Made by a program: the position numbers and the translations under genes. Of a stretch of DNA of 55,950 bases, positions 34,740-43,269 are shown one piece after another. Location: positions 1 to 55,950 of the forward strand of contig JAXLQJ010000049.1 of assembly GCA_046331705.1 (NCBI GenBank). The letters are read 5' to 3'. The notes beneath the pieces were generated by a model. The model was not told the DNA's origin, did not search any database, and saw only the letters and a program-made list of their open reading frames with translations. The stretch's first letter is position 1, and each line of letters opens with the position of its first letter. Source of the DNA: JADJOY01 sp046331705 [NCBI: bacterium] (GTDB lineage Bacteria; JADJOY01).

Positions 34740-36218
34740 ATGACACAGCATCGCTGGCTTCGAGCCAAGCTGGTCGGCGGTCTTGCGATCGTGACGGCGA
34801 GCGCCTGTGCGCCGCCGGCGCTTCCGCCCTCCGCATCGCCCGCAGCGCCGGTAGCGGCGGCGTCGCCGTCGGCCACCGCGCCGCCTGCATCCTCGAGCGT
34901 CCGCGAGGTGCGCATGGACATGGGGCGCTTCGGCCATGGCGCGTACCTCAGGCCGTCGAAGCCCAACGGCTCGCTGGTGCTGCTGCTCGCGCCGAGTGCC
35001 GGGCTGCGTGGCGCGGACGGCGCGCTGGCGCATTCCCTCGCCGAGCGGGGCGCGCTGGTGGCGCAGCTCGACTTCGACGCCTACGAGCAGCGGCTCGCCG
35101 CTGGCGCGCAGGACGCCTGCTCGTGGCCGACCGCCGACTTCCAGGCGATGACCAAGCGGGTCGGCAAGGACGCCGGTCTCGCGAGCTTCGTGGCGCCGGT
35201 GATCGTCGGCATCGACGAGGCGGCGCCGATGGCCGTGACGGCGGTCGCGCAGGCCAAGCCCGGCATGTTCCGCGGCGTGATCACCACCGGGTTCTGCGCG
35301 CGTCTGGCGCTACCGAGCCCGCCGTGCGCGGGTGCGAACGCGCTCGGATGGGCGGCGTCCACCACGGCGGGACGGGGGCGGATCTTGCCACCCCGAGCGA
35401 TGCCGGCGCCGTGGCTCGCTTTCGCGACGAGGGCGCGCGCGCACTGCCCCGCACCCGAGGCGGAGGCATTCGTGAGCGGCACGCCTTCGGCGACGCTCGA
35501 GCGCCTCGATGCTCGCGGGGCCGAGTCCTCGGAAGCGTTGGTCGCGGCGATCGAGAAGATGGCGGCGCCGGCGCAACCGAGCGCCGCCGCTGGCGGGCTC
35601 GCCGATCTCCCGCTGATCGAGATGCCCGCCACCGCCGGTCGGAGCGATCTGGCGGCGGTGTTCGTGTCCGGCGACGGCGGCTGGGCGAGCCTCGACGAGC
35701 AGGTCGCTAGCTACCTCAACGCCCGCGGCGTGCCGGTCGTGGGCCTGAGCGCGGTGCGGTATTTCTGGACGCAGCGCGCGCCCGACGAGGTGGCGCGCGA
35801 TCTGGCGCGGATCTCCCGCCACTACCTGGATGCGTGGGGCAAGCGGCGCGTGCTCTGGGTGGGCTACTCGGCGGGTGCCGATGCGTTCGGGCTGGTCACG
35901 GCCCGCATGCCCGCCGAGCTGCTCGCCCAGGTGGCGGCCGTCGCGCTGATCGGGCCAGGGACGCGGGCGGACTTCGAGTTCCACGTGACCGACTGGATTC
36001 CCGGAGAGCACGGCAAGCGCGGCGTGCCGATCCTCCCCGAGGCGCTCGCGATCCACGGGGTGCCGCTGCTCTGTGTGCGCGGCACGGAGGAGCCGGTGTC
36101 GCTCTGCCCGCTGCTGCCACCCGGTCACGCCACCCAGTTGCTGCTGAGCGGCGGGCACCACTTCGGGGGCGACTACGACGCGATCGGGAAGGCCATCCTG
36201 GACGCGGCCGGGCATTGA
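34740..36218 (+). CDS. AcvB/VirJ-family lipoprotein, putative lysyl-phosphatidylglycerol hydrolase
   Basis: A 492-residue exported protein. The signal ends in the lipobox-like TASAC, followed by an Ala/Pro/Ser-rich spacer. The N-terminal VirJ domain (about 60-285) is followed by the catalytic VirJ domain (about 300-490). Its motifs are VFVSGDGGWASLDEQVASYL, LSAVRYFWTQRAPDEVARDL, nucleophile Ser377 in GYSAGAD and the terminal SGGHHFGGDYD with the probable catalytic His. AcvB/VirJ proteins hydrolyse lysyl-phosphatidylglycerol in the periplasm. It is divergently transcribed from mprF and similar in domain order to the first two-thirds of the VirJ/PIG-L protein, so the two are paralogues or were acquired together. 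Confidence 0.87.
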   Translation: MTQHRWLRAKLVGGLAIVTASACAPPALPPSASPAAPVAAASPSATAPPASSSVREVRMDMGRFGHGAYLRPSKPNGSLVLLLAPSAGLRGADGALAHSLAERGALVAQLDFDAYEQRLAAGAQDACSWPTADFQAMTKRVGKDAGLASFVAPVIVGIDEAAPMAVTAVAQAKPGMFRGVITTGFCARLALPSPPCAGANALGWAASTTAGRGRILPPRAMPAPWLAFATRARAHCPAPEAEAFVSGTPSATLERLDARGAESSEALVAAIEKMAAPAQPSAAAGGLADLPLIEMPATAGRSDLAAVFVSGDGGWASLDEQVASYLNARGVPVVGLSAVRYFWTQRAPDEVARDLARISRHYLDAWGKRRVLWVGYSAGADAFGLVTARMPAELLAQVAAVALIGPGTRADFEFHVTDWIPGEHGKRGVPILPEALAIHGVPLLCVRGTEEPVSLCPLLPPGHATQLLLSGGHHFGGDYDAIGKAILDAAGH

Positions 36219-36246
36219 CCGGCTTCGCGCCGCGGCGCCGGCCCCG

Positions 36247-37005
36247 TCAGCGGTGGCGCAACGCCTCCGCGAGATCGGTGAGCAGATCGATCTGGATCTC
36301 CTGAAGCTCCGCCATGCGCTCGAACTGGCTGTGCAACAGGTGATCGACCTTGTCGTGCAAGCTCGCGATCTCGAGCTCGGCCTTCAAGTTGGTGCGGTAA
36401 TCCTCGTCCGCTTGCATGCGATCGCGAGCCGCTGCGCGGTTCTGCGCCATCATGATGATCGGCGCCTGGATCGCGGCGAGGCACGACAACACCAGGTTGA
36501 GCAGGATGAACGGGAAGGGGTCGAACGCGCTCGCGCCGAGGCGTGAGTTCAGCGCCATCCACGCGGCGAGCACCACGCCGAACACGATCACGAAGCTCCA
36601 CGAGCCGCCCACGCGCGCCACCGCGTCTGCGGCGCGCTGGGAGCGCGTGACGGTGCGCCTGAACTGCTCGTCGATGTTCTGGGCGATCGTGAGGTGCTGG
36701 CCCGCTTTCTGCGCGACCTCGTGCTCGACCTTGGAGAGCTCGCCGCGCTCCTGCTCCAGCCGCTCGAGCACGTAACCGATGCGCGCGTGGTTGAGGCAGC
36801 GCCGACACACGTGGCCCTCGCCGCTCCATTTCCCGGGATGGTGGTTGGCGAGGTGCTGGGCGAGCTGTGGTCGCACGCTCGATGCGCGCACCACGTCCTT
36901 GCGCGGCAGCACCCGGCCGCAGATCACGCACGTGCGTGGCTGGATCTGGGTCGCGAGGTCGAACGATCCGGTGATGCTCGATTCTTCCAGGTTCGGGTTC
37001 GGCAT
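36247..37005 (-). CDS. DUF1003 membrane protein with N-terminal Cys-pair domain
   Basis: A 252-residue protein. The N-terminus has a zinc-finger-like pair of CxxC motifs (Cys26/29 in CVICG and Cys67/70 in CRRC) around a His-rich stretch (HLANHHPG). The C-terminal DUF1003 region has two membrane segments (SFVIVFGVVLAAWMALNS and FILLNLVLSCLAAIQAPIIM), then MMAQNRAAARDR and a helical tail rich in charged residues. DUF1003 proteins are of unknown function. ATG 37005 starts the only sensible N-terminus. It converges on the VirJ gene (28 nt between stops), and the HTH regulator gene lies 26 nt upstream on the same strand, so these two may be co-transcribed. Confidence 0.85.
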   Translation of the reverse strand: MPNPNLEESSITGSFDLATQIQPRTCVICGRVLPRKDVVRASSVRPQLAQHLANHHPGKWSGEGHVCRRCLNHARIGYVLERLEQERGELSKVEHEVAQKAGQHLTIAQNIDEQFRRTVTRSQRAADAVARVGGSWSFVIVFGVVLAAWMALNSRLGASAFDPFPFILLNLVLSCLAAIQAPIIMMAQNRAAARDRMQADEDYRTNLKAELEIASLHDKVDHLLHSQFERMAELQEIQIDLLTDLAEALRHR

Positions 37006-37031
37006 GGCCGATTCCTCTCGACGCGGGACGC

Positions 37032-37937
37032 TCAGCGGGCGCGGCGCTGCAGCTCGCGTCGTCGGGGCGCTGCGGGCTCGGGATCGTAGCGAATGTCGCC
37101 GGTCGCGCGCACGTCGTAGCCGGGTACCCGCGCCAGCTCCTGGCGGAGCTCGTCGGTCTGGGCGATCTCGCAGAGCCGCGTGACCAGCGGATCGCCGAGC
37201 GCGCCGGCGAAGAGCGCCAGTCCGTACGGCTCGGTGGCGATGGCGTGGAACGCGAGCCCCAGACGCTCGGCCCAGGCGCGCGTCACGATGCCCGCGTCGC
37301 TCTCGCCCCGCGCCACCGCGCACGCAACCTCCCGGTGCGAAGCGAGGACCTGGTGCTTGCCGAGCTTGGACCGAGCGCGCGCCAGCGCCGCGGCGAGGTG
37401 AACCATGACGCCCGCGGTCGGTGGGCGCGCCGCGAGCCGAACGCGCGCCACGTTCGCGAGCGTGACCGCGGGGCGATCCGTGCGCCACGCGAGCCCCACC
37501 TCGCGCGTCACGAGGTGCAGGCGCGCCAGACGTTCGCTGCCGACCCGGGGCGGCGGACCGTCGCCGTGACATCCCGCGGCGAGGACTCGATGGCTCGCGA
37601 GCAGCTCGAGTGCCACGCCGCTATCCGCCTGCACGAAGCCGAGCAGCGGCGCGGCGGCGGCGCGATTCACGTGCGCCAGCAAGATGTCGATGACCACGTC
37701 GCCGTTGGCGGCGACGAGCGGCGGCAGCGTGAACGGGGGCGCTGCACGGCGCTCGCCGGGTGCCGGCGTGGCATCGGATCCGGCCCAGCGCAGCACGTCC
37801 TCGCGATCGAAGCGCCACTCGCCGCCGATGCGCCGGCCGGGAAGCCCGCGGCGCAACAGCCGATAGACGTGCTTGGGGTGGACGCGCAGCAGCTCCGCGA
37901 CCTCGACGGATTTGAGCAGCGCCGGCTCGTCGCTCAT
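37032..37937 (-). CDS. HTH (excisionase-type) regulator with PBP-like domain, probable molybdate regulator
   Basis: A 301-residue cytoplasmic protein. Residues about 8-55 form a MerR/excisionase-type winged helix (LLKSVEVAELLRVHPKHVYR, GGEWRFDREDVLRW). The rest resembles a periplasmic-binding-protein-like domain of the PF12727 type found in ModE-substitute regulators (GFVQADSGVALELLASHRV, HREVACAVARGESDAGIVTR). Divergent from modA across a 234-nt region, it is the natural candidate to control modA-porin-modBC by sensing molybdate or molybdenum cofactor. Ligand and sign of control are not known. ATG 37937 gives the full HTH; the open frame upstream is Arg/Ser low-complexity and not coding-like. 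Confidence 0.85.
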   Translation of the reverse strand: MSDEPALLKSVEVAELLRVHPKHVYRLLRRGLPGRRIGGEWRFDREDVLRWAGSDATPAPGERRAAPPFTLPPLVAANGDVVIDILLAHVNRAAAAPLLGFVQADSGVALELLASHRVLAAGCHGDGPPPRVGSERLARLHLVTREVGLAWRTDRPAVTLANVARVRLAARPPTAGVMVHLAAALARARSKLGKHQVLASHREVACAVARGESDAGIVTRAWAERLGLAFHAIATEPYGLALFAGALGDPLVTRLCEIAQTDELRQELARVPGYDVRATGDIRYDPEPAAPRRRELQRRAR

Positions 37938-37974
37938 GGCGCGAGAGGGTAGCAGGCGCCACGAAGCCGCGCGC

Positions 37975-38024
37975 GGGAGCCGCAGGGAGCCGGAGGGAGC
38001 GGCACGGAGCGGCACGGATCGGCA
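37975..38024. promoter_or_regulatory. Five 10-nt tandem repeats in the mod divergent promoter region
   Basis: Five contiguous 10-nt units (consensus GGGAGCSGSA) run from 37975 to 38024, starting 38 nt upstream of the regulator start codon and ending about 150 nt before modA. A 10-nt period puts each unit on nearly the same face of the helix. This is a reasonable place and shape for cooperative binding by the HTH regulator, but low-complexity drift is possible. Confidence 0.45.
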
Positions 38025-38109
38025 ACGCACCGCGCGGAGCCCCCCGCGCGACGAATGCTCGCGACACGGGGATCGTGCCGACGAACGCCCCGCCTCTCGA
38101 CGATGGCAA

Positions 38110-38138
38110 TTGACACCATGAGTAGCAATAAGCAACAA
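38110..38138 (+). promoter_or_regulatory. Candidate modA promoter
   Basis: A perfect TTGACA (38110-38115) lies in the only A/T-rich stretch of the region (38107-38160). The -10 match is poor: CAATAA at 38126 is too close, and at 17 nt only CAACAA is found. About 35 nt would remain to the modA start. Weak evidence, given for its position between the tandem repeats and modA. Confidence 0.3.
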
Positions 38139-38171
38139 CAAGAACGATCCATCTCCAACAGAGGACTGCAC

Positions 38172-38975
38172 ATGACGACACGACTCCGAACTTCCAGCTC
38201 GCGGTGGCGCGCGGTCGTGGCGCTGATGGCGTTGCTCGCGCTCACGATCGCCAGCCGTGCCCGCGCCTCCGACGCCAGCGAAGGCACCATCGTGCTCGCC
38301 GCCGCGAGCCTCACCGACGTTCTGCCCAAGGTTGGCGAGGCGTGGGCACACACGGGGCACGCGGCGCCGCGCTTCTCGTTCGATGCGTCCTCACGCCTGG
38401 CCAAGCAGATCGAGGCGGGGCTCGCCGCGGACGTGTTCGTGTCGGCGGACCTCGACTGGATGGACTACCTCGACCAACGAAAGCTCCTCACCGCGGGCAG
38501 CCGGAGCGTGATCGCCGGTAATCGTCTGGTGGTGGTGCTGCCCACGGCGTCCACGCTCACCCTCGCGGACGCGAGCCCGCTCGCCTCACCGGCGGTGAGG
38601 CACCTGGCGCTCGCCGCCGAGACCGTTCCCGCGGGCAAATACGCCCGCGCGGCGCTGGCTTGGGCAGGAGTCACCAAGGCGGTCGAGCCCAAGGTCGTGA
38701 GTGGTGAGAACGTGCGCACCGTGCTCGCGTGGGTGGCGACGGGCGAAGCGGACGCCGGAATCGTCTACAGCACCGACGCGCGCGCCGAACCGCGCGTGAA
38801 GGCCGCGTACACGTTTCCGGTCACCGCGCACCCACCCATCGTCTATCCGGCGGCGCTGCTCGCCGGCGCCGCCGATCCGACCACGGCGCGCTCGTTTCTC
38901 GACTTCCTGAAGAGCGCCGCCGCGCGGCCCATCTTCGAGGCCGCCGGCTTCACGTGGCTCGCGGACGTCCCCTGA
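38172..38975 (+). CDS. modA: Molybdate ABC transporter substrate-binding protein ModA
   Basis: A 267-residue periplasmic protein. The signal peptide (RWRAVVALMALLALT, cleavage near ARA) precedes a type II binding-protein fold with ModA features: IVLAAASLTDVLPKV, FSFDASSRLAKQIEAG, ADVFVSADLDWMDYL, VPAGKYARAAL, GENVRTVLAWVATGEADAGI and a tail FEAAGFTW. The Ser/Ala oxyanion-binding residues in AAASL and DASSR are as expected. The ATG at 38172 follows AGAGGA; an ATG at 38118 would extend the signal peptide with a Gln-rich stretch and is less likely. It begins the modA-porin-modB-modC run. Confidence 0.92.
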   Translation: MTTRLRTSSSRWRAVVALMALLALTIASRARASDASEGTIVLAAASLTDVLPKVGEAWAHTGHAAPRFSFDASSRLAKQIEAGLAADVFVSADLDWMDYLDQRKLLTAGSRSVIAGNRLVVVLPTASTLTLADASPLASPAVRHLALAAETVPAGKYARAALAWAGVTKAVEPKVVSGENVRTVLAWVATGEADAGIVYSTDARAEPRVKAAYTFPVTAHPPIVYPAALLAGAADPTTARSFLDFLKSAAARPIFEAAGFTWLADVP

Positions 38976-39030
38976 GCACGCCCCATCTTCGATTCGGCGG
39001 TAGCCCACACGGGTTCCGCGAGGAAACGTC

Positions 39031-40419
39031 ATGACACGCAAGAGCGTCCTCTCGTTGCTCGGAGCCGCCGCGTTGCTCTCCATGTTGCTGGGTGCCTTCT
39101 CGCCGGCCGCGGCGCAGACCGGCACCGGAAATCCCACGGTAGATCAGAAGCTCCTCGAGATGTTGCGTGCCGACGGAAAGCTGAGTGACGAGCAGTACAT
39201 GCTGCTGCGTGCGCAAGCGGACGCGGAGGCCAAGGCGGCGAGCACCGCCGCCGCGACCATCTCCAAGGCCGACTGGTTGGATCGCTTCTCGCTCTTCGGG
39301 GATCTGCGCGTGCGCGGTGAGGCCTTCTTCCAAGACGACGTGACGACGCGCTATCGCGAGCGGTTTCGCGCCCGGATCGGCGTCAAGGCCGCGGCAACGC
39401 CCGAGCTCGAGGCACAGTTGCGACTCGCCACCGGCGATCCCGGCGATCCGATCTCCGAGATGCAGACCATGAGCGAGCTCTTCACCCGCAAGCCGGTGAA
39501 CCTCGACCTCGCCTACTTGTCCGTGAAGCCGACGAAGTCGCTCGGGTGGGATCGCCCTTGGCTCACCGTGATGGGCGGCAAGCTCTCGAGCCCGCTGTGG
39601 AAGCCCCGCACCAACTTCGGCTCCGAAATCGTGTTCGACGAAGACCTCGCTCCCGAAGGATTCCAGCAGATCGTGAACCTGAGCGACTCGGCGGATGGAT
39701 GGTTGCGCAAGCTGGAAGTCCAGGCCTTCGAGTGGTCGGCCAAGGAAATTGCCACCAGCGGCGACTCCTGGATCTTCGGCGGCCAAGCGAGCACCAGCGT
39801 GGCCGTCGGCAGCGCGGTCGTCGTGAGCCTCGGCGTCGGTGATTACCATTTCTCGTCACCGGAGCGGATCGCTCAGGAGCTCAACTCGAACGGCAAGATC
39901 AACCTCACCAACTCGCTGGTGCTGAAGGACGGAACGGTCGTGAAGGGCGGCACACCCTTCAAGGCGCCCACCGACAAGCCCAATCCGGTCGCCGACTTCC
40001 TGTACGGCTTCAACGTGCTCAACCCCGCGATCGCGGTGGCCGTCGATACTGGTGCGGCGGCGTGGCCGGTGAGCGCGTACGCGGACTACGCGCACAACAC
40101 CGAGGCTTCCGACGGGAAGAGCAGCGCGATGGGTTTCGGCGTGGCCATGGGTCAGACGAAGAATGCGGGCGAGATCGCAGCAGGGGTGGGCTGGCAACGG
40201 ATCGAGACGAATGCGGTGGTCTCGTCGTTCGCCGGTAGCGACTTCGGCAAGAATGGCGGCACCAACGTCGAAGGTCCGGTGGTGAAGCTCGATTGGATGC
40301 CGCTCGCACGCCTCGTCCTCACCGGTCGCAGCTTCTTCGTGAAGCAAATCGAGATCGCGAAGGGCAAACCCAACGCCACCGTCACCCGACTTCAGCTCGA
40401 CGCGAACTACACCTTCTGA
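39031..40419 (+). CDS. Putative porin (beta-barrel) embedded in mod operon
   Basis: A 462-residue outer-membrane protein. A signal peptide ends AAAQ. A short helical part follows (about 35-80: VDQKLLEMLRADGKLSDEQY), then a barrel (FSLFGDLRVRGEAFFQDD, RYRERFRARIG, GKLSSPLWKP) that ends VTRLQLDANYTF with the C-terminal Phe needed for barrel insertion. The layout matches the putative porin family PF16930. It lies 55 nt after modA and 24 nt before modB, all on one strand, so it is probably co-transcribed and may admit molybdate or tungstate through the outer membrane. That specificity is inferred from position only. Confidence 0.85.
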   Translation: MTRKSVLSLLGAAALLSMLLGAFSPAAAQTGTGNPTVDQKLLEMLRADGKLSDEQYMLLRAQADAEAKAASTAAATISKADWLDRFSLFGDLRVRGEAFFQDDVTTRYRERFRARIGVKAAATPELEAQLRLATGDPGDPISEMQTMSELFTRKPVNLDLAYLSVKPTKSLGWDRPWLTVMGGKLSSPLWKPRTNFGSEIVFDEDLAPEGFQQIVNLSDSADGWLRKLEVQAFEWSAKEIATSGDSWIFGGQASTSVAVGSAVVVSLGVGDYHFSSPERIAQELNSNGKINLTNSLVLKDGTVVKGGTPFKAPTDKPNPVADFLYGFNVLNPAIAVAVDTGAAAWPVSAYADYAHNTEASDGKSSAMGFGVAMGQTKNAGEIAAGVGWQRIETNAVVSSFAGSDFGKNGGTNVEGPVVKLDWMPLARLVLTGRSFFVKQIEIAKGKPNATVTRLQLDANYTF

Positions 40420-40443
40420 CCGCGCCGTGACCGTGATGCGTCG

Positions 40444-41115
40444 ATGAGCCCCGTTGCGCTTTCACTCTCGGTGGGGCTCGTGGCGACGCTGGCGAGCCTG
40501 CCGCCGGGCGTCGCGTGCGCGTGGTTTCTCGAGCGCAGCCGTAGCTGCTGGCGCGGGCTCGTGCAGACCGTGGTGATGTTGCCGCTGGTGCTGCCGCCGG
40601 TGGTGACGGGTTATCTGCTCTTGTTGCTCTTCTCGCGGCGCGGAGCGCTGGGGCGGGGGCTCGAGGCGATCGGCCTGCCCGTGGCCTTTCACTGGCTGGG
40701 TGCGGTCGTGGCTTCGGCGGTGGTGGGTTTTCCGTTGCTGGTGATGAGTGTGACCCTCGCGATGAAGGGGATCGATCCACGGCTCGAGACGATCTCGCGC
40801 TCGCTCGGTCGCTCGCGCTGGCAAACGTTCTGGCGAGTCACGCTGCCGCTCACGTGGCCTGGCATTCTCTCGGGCGCGGCGCTCGCCTTCGGACGCGGGC
40901 TCGGCGAGTTCGGCGCCACGATCGTGCTCGCGGGCCGCATCCCGGGACGGACCGAGACGATCCCGCTCGCGATCTACGCACGCCTCGACGCACCGGGGGG
41001 CGAGGCGCACGTGATCGGCCTGCTCGTGGCCTCGCTCGCGCTCTGTATCGGATGCGTGATCGTGGCGCGGCGCCTGGACGCGGCGCATCGCCGCCGTCTC
41101 GAGCTCTCGCGATGA
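40444..41115 (+). CDS. modB: Molybdate ABC transporter permease ModB
   Basis: A 223-residue inner-membrane permease with about five hydrophobic segments (VMLPLVLPPVVTGYLLLLLF, VVASAVVGFPLLVMSVTLAM). The EAA loop that docks on ModC is clear (RSRWQTFWRVTLPLTWPGIL), and ALAFGRGLGEFGATIVLAG is typical of ModB/CysT-type permeases. Length matches ModB. Its TGA overlaps the modC ATG (ATGA), so translation is coupled. Confidence 0.93.
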   Translation: MSPVALSLSVGLVATLASLPPGVACAWFLERSRSCWRGLVQTVVMLPLVLPPVVTGYLLLLLFSRRGALGRGLEAIGLPVAFHWLGAVVASAVVGFPLLVMSVTLAMKGIDPRLETISRSLGRSRWQTFWRVTLPLTWPGILSGAALAFGRGLGEFGATIVLAGRIPGRTETIPLAIYARLDAPGGEAHVIGLLVASLALCIGCVIVARRLDAAHRRRLELSR

Positions 41116-42104
41116 AGCTCGACGTCGCGGCGCGAATCGCGCGGGCCACGGGCTTTGCGGTGGACGTGCGCTTCGCGTGCGATGCGGCGGTGCTCGGGCT
41201 GGTCGGGCCGAGCGGCAGCGGCAAGACCACGCTCCTCGACGCGATCGCGGGAATCGAGCCCGGTGCGCGCGTGGTGGTCGACGGCGAGGACTGGTCTCGC
41301 GTGCCGCTGGAAGCGCGGCGTGTGGGCTACGTGACCCAGGACGCGCTGCTCTTCCCGCATCTCGACGTGCGTCGGAACCTCACCTTCAGCCCCCGCGCGG
41401 GCCCCATCGATGCCGTGGTGGAGGCGCTCGGGCTGCGTTCGCTGCTCGACCGGATGCCACGCCATCTGAGCGGTGGCGAGCGACGCCGCGTGGCGCTGGC
41501 GCGCGCGCTGGTGAGCCAGCCACGACTGCTGTTGCTCGACGAGCCCTTCGGCGGTCTGGACGAGGCGAGCCGCCGCGACGCGATCTCGCTGCTCGACACC
41601 GTGCGCCGCCGCTTCGGCGTGCCCGCCGTGCTGGTGAGCCACCTCGCCGACGAGGTCATCGGGCTCACCGATTGGGTGGTGCGGCTCGACGCCGGACGGC
41701 TGGTGGCCGAGGGCGCCGGGCCTACGGTGCTGCGCGCCGGCGAGACGCACGTGGACAACTACTTCACGGCCGAGGTGACCGCGCCGGATCGTGTGCGAGC
41801 GGGTGCGGTCGCGCTGGCGGCGCCGATCCCCGCGCACGCCACCGGCAGCGTGCGGCTCGCGTGCTACGCCCACGACGTGCTGTTGGCGTCGGATTTCGTC
41901 CCTGGGCTCTCGGCGCGAAATGCCTTTCGCACCACGGTGACGCGCGTCGAGCGCAACGGCTCGCTGGCGCTCGTGACGCTCGCCGCGCCGCCGCTGCGCG
42001 CGCTGGTCACCGAGGAAGCGGTGTTCGTGCTGGGCTTGGTCGAGGGCGCCGAGGTCGTGGCGATCGTGAAGGCCACGTCGATCGCCTACCTCGGCCCGGC
42101 GTGA
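41112..42104 (+). CDS. modC: Molybdate ABC transporter ATP-binding protein ModC
   Basis: A 330-residue ATPase. Walker A is GPSGSGKTT, the signature LSGGERRR, Walker B LLLLDEPFGGLDE and the H-loop VLVSHLADEV. The C-terminal part (about 265-330) is a Mop/TOBE domain (NAFRTTVTRVERNGSLALV, VFVLGLVEGAEVVAIVKATS), which binds molybdate in ModC. This supports molybdate rather than sulfate or iron as substrate. The start codon overlaps modB's stop. The next gene is convergent, so this ends the operon. Confidence 0.93.
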   Translation: MKLDVAARIARATGFAVDVRFACDAAVLGLVGPSGSGKTTLLDAIAGIEPGARVVVDGEDWSRVPLEARRVGYVTQDALLFPHLDVRRNLTFSPRAGPIDAVVEALGLRSLLDRMPRHLSGGERRRVALARALVSQPRLLLLDEPFGGLDEASRRDAISLLDTVRRRFGVPAVLVSHLADEVIGLTDWVVRLDAGRLVAEGAGPTVLRAGETHVDNYFTAEVTAPDRVRAGAVALAAPIPAHATGSVRLACYAHDVLLASDFVPGLSARNAFRTTVTRVERNGSLALVTLAAPPLRALVTEEAVFVLGLVEGAEVVAIVKATSIAYLGPA

Positions 42105-42170
42105 GCGTCGGATCGGGCGCGACGGAGACGGGCGGCTGGTCCTCGGCGCGTCTGGGGTGCGAAGCGCCGG

Positions 42171-43163
42171 TCAGCGGTGCTGGTTCGAGAGCGGCTCGAA
42201 GCGCTGCTCCTCGGCGGAGGGCGTCTTGCTCGCGTCGTCGAAGTCCCACGTGTAGGCGATCGACACGAACGTGTTCACGAGCGGCGAGGCTTCGGTCAGG
42301 CCGAAGAGCGTTGCGACCGCGAGGTGAAGCTCGTCCGTGATGCGCCACTGAACGCTCGGCCCGAGTGTCGCGACCACCTCCCACTCGTCTTCTTCCTCGC
42401 CAGGCTCCTCAGCCGCATCCGACTGGGCGGCGCGAGCGTCCTTCGACTCCTCGTCTTCCGCTTCTTCCTCGGCGCCGATGGTGAGCTCGGCACCCACGCT
42501 CAAGCGCTGGTCGAGGAACGAGTAGCCGAGCGCTTGGCTACCCACGATCTCGCGCTCGCGGTCGCCGCCGGTCTGCTGCTCGAACGCGAAGTTGAGCCCC
42601 CAATGCCAGCGCGGCGCAAGCTCCGCTCCGAGCAAGAGCTTCGCCTCGAGCTCGTCGGGCTCGTGGACGCCGAACGTGTACTCGAAGAGCACGGCTGGGT
42701 TGAGCGGGATCGTGCCCCAGTCGGCGAGCGCCACGCTGCCTTCGATCGAGTGGCCGACGACCTCGAAACCATCTTCTTCGGTCGATTCCTCACGCAGCAC
42801 GTAGTCGATCTGGCTATGCCAGGGCAGGCCGAGCTCGAACTCCTGACGCACCGCGTGGGTCGCGTCACCCTCGTCGGGGACGCTGGCGTCCCAACCGAGC
42901 TCGGTCGAGAATTCCCACGGCGCCAGCACGTAAATCTCGACGTCGGAGAACCGGTGATGCTTGGTCCACTCGGGCTGCTGGTTGGCCCCCACGCGTACTT
43001 CCTCGTCGAGAGGCGTCGCCGTGACCGTGTGAAGCTCGGTGGCCGTCGGCGGCGGCGCCGGGGCGTCGGCGGCGTGGCTGCGCACCGCCAGCGCGAGGCC
43101 CGCGAGCGCGACGAAGCCGCTCGCGAGGCGGCGAATGAATCGAAACGATGTAGGGCTTCGCAT
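42171..43163 (-). CDS. Exported, probable outer-membrane beta-barrel protein, unknown function
   Basis: A 330-residue protein. The signal peptide ends around RSHA. The remainder alternates short hydrophobic and aromatic strands (VEIYVLAPWEFSTELGWD, LPLNP-type turns, EYTFGVHEPDELEAKLLLG, WHWGLNFAFEQQ, VNTFVSIAYTWDF), as in barrels. An acidic loop (EEEAEDEESKD) breaks the pattern around residues 240-270. It does not finish with a terminal aromatic residue, so an intact barrel signal is not evident. I cannot name a family; some features resemble outer-membrane proteins annotated only as transporters. Convergent with modC, it is preceded by an SGNH hydrolase gene on the same strand. Confidence 0.65.
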   Translation of the reverse strand: MRSPTSFRFIRRLASGFVALAGLALAVRSHAADAPAPPPTATELHTVTATPLDEEVRVGANQQPEWTKHHRFSDVEIYVLAPWEFSTELGWDASVPDEGDATHAVRQEFELGLPWHSQIDYVLREESTEEDGFEVVGHSIEGSVALADWGTIPLNPAVLFEYTFGVHEPDELEAKLLLGAELAPRWHWGLNFAFEQQTGGDREREIVGSQALGYSFLDQRLSVGAELTIGAEEEAEDEESKDARAAQSDAAEEPGEEEDEWEVVATLGPSVQWRITDELHLAVATLFGLTEASPLVNTFVSIAYTWDFDDASKTPSAEEQRFEPLSNQHR

Positions 43164-43269
43164 GATGGGGCGTGCATGTAGCCGAACGCTCGGACGACGG
43201 GCAAGCCTCGGTCAGTCGCGCCAGTCGAGCGCGCTTCGTCGATTCCGGCCTCTCGAGGCCGCGGCCGCG

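Noticed and set aside
34629-35033. N-terminal extension of MprF by about 135 residues
   Set aside because: The extension would cover the start of the divergent VirJ gene and is Arg-rich low-complexity. The ATG at 34628 gives a normal MprF N-terminus.
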